A stretch of DNA of 64,000 nt, from contig CP053716.1 of the NCBI GenBank assembly GCA_013201155.1, forward strand, positions 1,612,001 to 1,676,000. Reading direction: 5' to 3'. Below the pieces are notes generated by a model. The model was not told the origin of the DNA. It saw only the letters and a program-made list of their open reading frames with translations, and searched no databases. The translations under genes were made by a program, and so were the position numbers. This document shows, piece by piece, positions 60,591 through 64,000 of this stretch (position 1 is the first letter of the stretch; each line of letters opens with the position of its first letter). The DNA is from Berryella wangjianweii. Its GTDB lineage: Bacteria; Actinomycetota; Coriobacteriia; Coriobacteriales; Eggerthellaceae.

Positions 60591-60912
60591 GTTCGGGCCT
60601 CCCTTCTCTTCAAGCGGGCACCCGATGCCGAAGACATCCTTTGAGGGATGCGGTCCCGCTTTCGGCCCAAGGAGAGACCTTCGGAGGGTCTTGGCGCGGG
60701 CGTACGCGCGGAGGACGGGAGACGGAGGATTCGGCCGTCGCCTCGTTTACGAGCGGACGCGGGTTAGAGGGCGGTTTCGGAGGGCGGTCGAAGCTCGCTT
60801 CGGGACCAGAGTAAGCCCAGATGGAGACCAGAAAGTGGCCGTTGAACACAGCCGACCGGGCATATATAATTAAATACGTAAATGCTTAAATGTATAAGCG
60901 AGGTGAGCGATT
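60591..60912. other. Divergent intergenic region between the small-gene cassette and parA
   Basis: 322 bases with no convincing gene. The right part holds the parA promoter. A 79-codon minus-strand frame (60610-60849) has low-complexity Pro/Arg content and is not called. Confidence 0.45.
60842..60870 (+). promoter_or_regulatory. Promoter of parA
   Basis: TTGAAC (60842-60847), exactly 17 bases, then TATAAT (60865-60870): a near-consensus promoter. The next bases, TAAATACGTAAATGC, match those after the TATAAT at 63776 and partly at 61519, suggesting a shared operator over the start site. Confidence 0.75.
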
Positions 60913-61470
60913 ATGAAGACGATTCTGGTGTGTAACCAGAAGGGCGGTGTGGGCAAGTCCCTGGTCGCCGACGAGTTGGCCTTCTCCTTCGAGCGCTCCG
61001 GCATCCCGGTGAGCTTCTACGACCTGGACGCCCAGGGCGGCACCCTGCACCGCACCCACGAGGCGGACGGGGCGCAGGTCGCCGTGGTGGACACGCCGGG
61101 CGCGCTCCAGGAGGCGCTGTCTGACTGGCTGCGGGAGGCCGACGTGGTGGTCATCCCGACCCGCACCACGTCGCGGGACATCGAGCCTCTGATGCGCATG
61201 CGCAAGGCGGTGTTCAAGCACAGCCGGGCGAAGATTGTCTACGTGATGAACGGGTGGAACCGCTTCAAGGCGTCCCGCGACCTCATGGAGTGGTTCGAGG
61301 GGCTGGCGGGCGACCAGACGGTGGTCACGCTTCCCCAGTCCGAGGCGTTCGTCCAGGCAGGGGTCGCCGGCAAGTCCGTGGTCGAGTTCGACCACCGGAG
61401 CAAGGCCGCCCGGGCGACGCGGGCGCTGGTGGACACGGTGCGCGAGGCTGCGGGCTTCCCGAAAGAATAA
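60913..61470 (+). CDS. parA: ParA family partition ATPase
   Basis: A 185-residue short ParA with the deviant Walker A motif KGGVGKS (residues 10-16), switch region VVDTPGALQE (Asp of Walker B) and IPTRTTSRDIEPL. It lacks the N-terminal DNA-binding domain of long plasmid ParAs. ParA ATPases distribute plasmids or stabilise integrative elements with a small DNA-binding partner; the 77-residue gene 90 bases downstream is the likely partner. GAGGTGAG precedes the ATG. Confidence 0.9.
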   Translation: MKTILVCNQKGGVGKSLVADELAFSFERSGIPVSFYDLDAQGGTLHRTHEADGAQVAVVDTPGALQEALSDWLREADVVVIPTRTTSRDIEPLMRMRKAVFKHSRAKIVYVMNGWNRFKASRDLMEWFEGLAGDQTVVTLPQSEAFVQAGVAGKSVVEFDHRSKAARATRALVDTVREAAGFPKE

Positions 61471-61494
61471 CCGCAGTTCAGAGCTTTGTTTGTG

Positions 61495-61524
61495 TGGACA
61501 AACCGCCGCAGTGTGGTGTATAAT
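61495..61524 (+). promoter_or_regulatory. Promoter of the small ParA-partner gene
   Basis: TGGACA (61495-61500), 18 bases, TATAAT (61519-61524), followed by TGTATAAATATGTAAATGAG. The GTAAATG string also follows the parA -10 box. Confidence 0.6.
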
Positions 61525-61560
61525 TGTATAAATATGTAAATGAGCAAAGGAGGTCGAGCC

Positions 61561-61794
61561 ATGGCGAACATGTTCGAGAAGTGCGCTGCCGACCGCGAGG
61601 CCGAGCAGAGGAAGATAGAAAAGACCGTCTCCGCGCCTGCGGCTGCCGAGGATGAGAAGCGCACGACGCTCTCGCTGTCGCTCACCGTGAGCGACAAGAA
61701 GGCGCTGAAGATGATGGCGGCGGAGCGCGAGACGACGATTGCCGCGATTATTCACGAGTGGGTGCAGGAGCATCTGGAGGAGGTGAACGGGTAG
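61561..61794 (+). CDS. Small ParB-like / ribbon-helix-helix candidate protein
   Basis: A 77-residue protein. A charged N-terminal half leads to RTTLSLSLTVSDKKALKMMAAERETTIAAIIHEWVQEHL, which fits a beta strand followed by two helices as in CopG/Arc-type ribbon-helix-helix proteins. Such proteins are common centromere-binding partners of short ParAs and often repress their own promoters. AAAGGAGG lies 8 bases before the ATG. Its TAG is followed immediately by the methyltransferase ATG. Confidence 0.65.
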   Translation: MANMFEKCAADREAEQRKIEKTVSAPAAAEDEKRTTLSLSLTVSDKKALKMMAAERETTIAAIIHEWVQEHLEEVNG

Positions 61795-62859
61795 ATGGCA
61801 AGTGATTATGCCGGGGCTTTGTTCGACCTGCATCACGGCAACGTATCTGAAGAATATAAAAACTGGCCTGCCCCAGATTTGATTATCTCGGATGGAGCAT
61901 ATGGCGTTCGTGGCTTTCGCGGCGATACGACAGACGTGGCAGGGCTGGTTGATTGGTATAAGCCTCACGTTTTAGAGTGGGCAAAGGCCGCAAAGAAATC
62001 GACTAGCCTGTGGTTTTGGAATACAGAAGTTGGGTGGGCCACTGTTCATCCATTGCTTTTGGCAACTGGATGGGAGTATGTACAGCTTGCTATCTGGGAT
62101 AAAGGTTTAGCTCATATTGCTGGCAACGTAAACGGGAAAACGATTAGGCAACTCCCCGTTGTAACGGAGGTGGCGGCGCTTTACCGTCGAAAGGCGTATT
62201 TCGAAACAGGCGACGGCCGAACCTTAGATGCGAAAGCGTGGCTGCGAGCGGAATGGCAGCGTAGCGGCCTGCCCTTGAATAAAGCAAATGAAGCGTGCGG
62301 CGTTAAAAATGCGGCCACTCGAAAGTATCTGACAGCTGACTGGCTTTGGTATTGGCCTCCCGGCGAAGCCGTTCAGAAGATGTCCGGGTATTGCACGAAG
62401 CATGGTGAAAAGACCGATTGGCCTTATTTCTCACTTGATGGTTCCTCGGTGCCCACCGCCGAGGAATGGGATGCTTTGCGTGCCGTCTGGAATCACAGGA
62501 ACGGAATCACAAATGTTTGGAGCAGGCCACCACTTGCAGATTCCGAACGTCTCAAAGGAACGATGGAGCGGAGCGCTCCGAGGACATATAAGCCGACGAA
62601 GCAATCGGCTGCACACTTGAATCAAAAGCCGCTGGATTTAATGCTCACGCAGGTCGCAGCCACAACGAATCCCGGTAATGTTGTTTGGGAACCTTTCGGC
62701 GGATTAGCATCAGCTTCAGTAGCTTCCGTTCTCTTGGGACGGCGTGCTTACGTTTCGGAAATCGACGATACGTTTGTCGAATTGGCAAAGGGCCGCCTTG
62801 AAGAAGCGCAAGAGTATGTCGCCGCTAACGGAATGTATAAATTGGAGGAGGGCAATTGA
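61795..62859 (+). CDS. DNA methyltransferase of a type II restriction-modification system
   Basis: A 354-residue amino-methyltransferase. Near the N-terminus DLIISDGAYGVRGF (Asp33-Tyr36) stands in the place of catalytic motif IV ((D/S)PPY); the SAM motif lies at the C-terminus, WEPFGGLASAS (Phe301-Gly303), followed by RRAYVSEID. The order IV then I is that of beta-class enzymes. It would protect the host site cut by the next gene's product, which it overlaps by one base (TGATG). Codon choice is AT-richer than in the parA genes before it, a sign that the pair was acquired as a unit. Target sequence not readable. Confidence 0.82.
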   Translation: MASDYAGALFDLHHGNVSEEYKNWPAPDLIISDGAYGVRGFRGDTTDVAGLVDWYKPHVLEWAKAAKKSTSLWFWNTEVGWATVHPLLLATGWEYVQLAIWDKGLAHIAGNVNGKTIRQLPVVTEVAALYRRKAYFETGDGRTLDAKAWLRAEWQRSGLPLNKANEACGVKNAATRKYLTADWLWYWPPGEAVQKMSGYCTKHGEKTDWPYFSLDGSSVPTAEEWDALRAVWNHRNGITNVWSRPPLADSERLKGTMERSAPRTYKPTKQSAAHLNQKPLDLMLTQVAATTNPGNVVWEPFGGLASASVASVLLGRRAYVSEIDDTFVELAKGRLEEAQEYVAANGMYKLEEGN

Positions 62860-63728
62860 TGGAGGAAGTGAAACGATACCCATTACCGGAAGACGACGAA
62901 AGAACATCCTTGCGAGAAGGGGTGGTTCGTGCATTGTGCGCAGTGCCGATGCATTTCGTCTCAACAATAAACATTGAGGGACTTTCGGCAACCGACCTAT
63001 TTGCGATGAACACTCTGCTTGGCGGCACGATTGAAGAGCAGACCGTTGCAACATTGAATGCAACGCGCGCCATTTGGGACCCAAATGGGAAATGGGCGGA
63101 CTACGAATTTAAGCGCTATGCCGAGAGCTTCCCTGACGTTCGCCTTGAGCGTAACGACGGCGGAGTTCCGTTAATTGGCATTGAACTTAAAGGTTGGTAT
63201 CTTCTCGCAAAGGAAGAAATGCCTTCCTTCCGGTTCAAGGCTTCTGCTGATGCCATGACAGTATGGGATTTGATAGCAGTATTTCCATGGTCATTGTCCA
63301 ACGTGATATCAGGAAAGCCTGTTTTGGAATCTCCCTATATCGAGCAGGCCAAATATGCTGCTGATTTACGCACTCACTACTGGGAGCATCGTAGTGCAAA
63401 CGCACAGCCAGTTGAACATCCGAACACGCATCCATACCCAGAGCCTGGCAGTTCGTATTCTGACATTGTGCACGATGACAGAGGTGGGAATTTTGGCCGA
63501 ATTGCACGCGTGCGTGGCCTTATGGATGAGTTCATCAAAGAGGCGATGAAAACGACTCTTGCAGGAATCGAAGCCCGCTGGTGGGTTCAATTCTTAAAGC
63601 TCTTTGATGAGCGAAGCGACGAGGCGACCATAAGGGCGCGATTTGAGCGACTAGCACAGCAGACAGGCCATGATTCAGAGTGGGCAGATGAAGTTGTGAA
63701 TTACGTTACTAGGCTAATGGAGATGTAG
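62859..63728 (+). CDS. Putative type II restriction endonuclease
   Basis: A 289-residue protein with no obvious family signature, called from context and a PD-(D/E)XK-like core: an acidic residue before VPLIGIELKGW (Glu109-x-Lys111), plus EFKRYAESFPDVRLERND just upstream. It overlaps the methyltransferase stop by one base and shares its AT-rich codon use, the usual layout of an R-M pair. AGGAGG lies just before the ATG. The catalytic assignment is inference. Confidence 0.65.
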   Translation: MEEVKRYPLPEDDERTSLREGVVRALCAVPMHFVSTINIEGLSATDLFAMNTLLGGTIEEQTVATLNATRAIWDPNGKWADYEFKRYAESFPDVRLERNDGGVPLIGIELKGWYLLAKEEMPSFRFKASADAMTVWDLIAVFPWSLSNVISGKPVLESPYIEQAKYAADLRTHYWEHRSANAQPVEHPNTHPYPEPGSSYSDIVHDDRGGNFGRIARVRGLMDEFIKEAMKTTLAGIEARWWVQFLKLFDERSDEATIRARFERLAQQTGHDSEWADEVVNYVTRLMEM

Positions 63729-63748
63729 CCATACGGACCGCATCAATT

Positions 63749-63774
63749 GCCCGCCGTCCCTATGGGCGGCGGGC
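63749..63774 (+). terminator. Terminator after the restriction gene, overlapping the recombinase promoter
   Basis: GCCCGCCG-T-CCC pairs with GGGCGGCGGGC around TAT (one bulged T), 20 bases after the stop, and runs directly into TTATAATT, the -10 box of the next gene. Confidence 0.75.
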
Positions 63775-63775
63775 T

Positions 63776-63781
63776 TATAAT
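63776..63781 (+). promoter_or_regulatory. TATAAT -10 box of the recombinase gene
   Basis: TATAATTAAATGCGTATTT here matches the parA promoter's TATAATTAAATACGTAAAT at 15 of its first 16 positions. No -35 at normal distance is seen; the terminator hairpin occupies that region. Confidence 0.5.
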
Positions 63782-63794
63782 TAAATGCGTATTT

Positions 63795-64000
63795 ATGCAA
63801 TTCACTACGCAAGGGAGGACGCAACCATCCTGCTTTCTATACGTCCGCGTCTCCACGAAGATGCAGGTTGAGAACGGCGAGTCGATAGACGCGCAGCTCT
63901 ATGACCTGCGGCAGTACGCGAAGCGAGAGAACCTGCGGATTCTGCACGAGTACATCGACGACGGGTACTCCGGCAAGAACATCACGGGACGCCCTCACTT
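63795..64000 (+). CDS. Serine site-specific recombinase (N-terminal part, runs off the window)
   Basis: The frame to the window end encodes the start of a resolvase/invertase catalytic domain: FLYVRVSTKMQVENGESIDA (catalytic Ser in RVST) then IDDGYSGKNITGRP, typical of large serine integrases. It presumably integrates and excises this element. The start is unclear: the only in-frame ATG is at 63795, about 14 bases after the -10 box, so translation from it would be nearly leaderless; the good site AAGGGAGGA (63811-63819) has no in-frame ATG, GTG or TTG at normal distance after it. Confidence 0.85.
   Translation, partial: MQFTTQGRTQPSCFLYVRVSTKMQVENGESIDAQLYDLRQYAKRENLRILHEYIDDGYSGKNITGRPH

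Larger units (their letters stand above)
57735..64000. mobile_element. Integrative element in the 3' end of rlmD (left end and interior; right end beyond the window)
   Basis: The left boundary is placed where RlmD homology ends (HVESIALL codons, 57732-57755) and an element-type tail begins. The interior holds inverted repeats, a relaxase remnant, small orphan genes, ParA, a restriction-modification pair and the start of a serine recombinase gene. Integration of serine-recombinase elements into rumA/rlmD is established in Firmicutes; the exact core site cannot be read from one end. Confidence 0.75.

Overview
The window looks like chromosomal DNA of an anaerobic, high-GC actinobacterium, most probably a Coriobacteriia member of the Eggerthellaceae type. 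This is inference. It rests on the GC-rich core genes, the Tat-exported molybdopterin reductase with ferredoxin and NrfD partners, the abundance of acyl-CoA and flavin chemistry, and the style of the mobile element. No rRNA, tRNA or CRISPR array was recognised.

Layout. Bases 1-9.5 kb are housekeeping: the end of rpoA, rplQ, a lone ecfT, a 7-bp tandem repeat, eno, moeA, mog, alr and a fused uracil-DNA glycosylase/FolC gene. Bases 9.5-15.2 kb hold an rRNA methyltransferase, mazG, a small alarmone synthetase, and an amino-acid ABC binding protein and permease. Bases 15.4-26.3 kb form a 5-oxoproline-type locus: a YcsG-like Nramp relative and pxpA, then (beyond a Rib-repeat surface protein) a minus-strand operon pxpB-pxpC-accB-accC-DUF1445, with a divergent TSUP transporter. 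A histidine-rich metal-binding protein follows, behind a perfect Fur/Zur-like palindrome.

Bases 27-52.7 kb are visibly poorer in GC than both flanks and read as an acquired catabolic island. It holds an NrfD-stomatin-GntR operon; a Tat-exported molybdoenzyme with ferredoxin, NrfD and TorD genes; a TetR regulator; an enoate-reductase-type flavoenzyme; three acyl-CoA dehydrogenases; an acyl-CoA ligase; a CaiB-type CoA transferase; an atypical crotonase; a Nudix/metallo-hydrolase pair; a corrinoid-reactivation-like protein; an MFS transporter; and a hotdog thioesterase. The gene families overlap both the carnitine (cai) and bile-acid (bai) systems but match neither, so the substrate is unknown. 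moeA and mog, elsewhere in the window, belong to the molybdenum-cofactor pathway that such a reductase needs.

Bases 52.9-57.7 kb return to GC-rich core genes: a universal stress protein, an aminotransferase, ferritin, a four-helix membrane protein and rlmD. From about 57.74 kb to the end lies an integrative element inserted in the 3' end of rlmD, which it completes with a new tail. It carries three large inverted repeats, a relaxase remnant, a cassette of very small genes that looks interrupted, ParA and a small partner, a restriction-modification pair, and the start of a serine recombinase gene that runs off the window.
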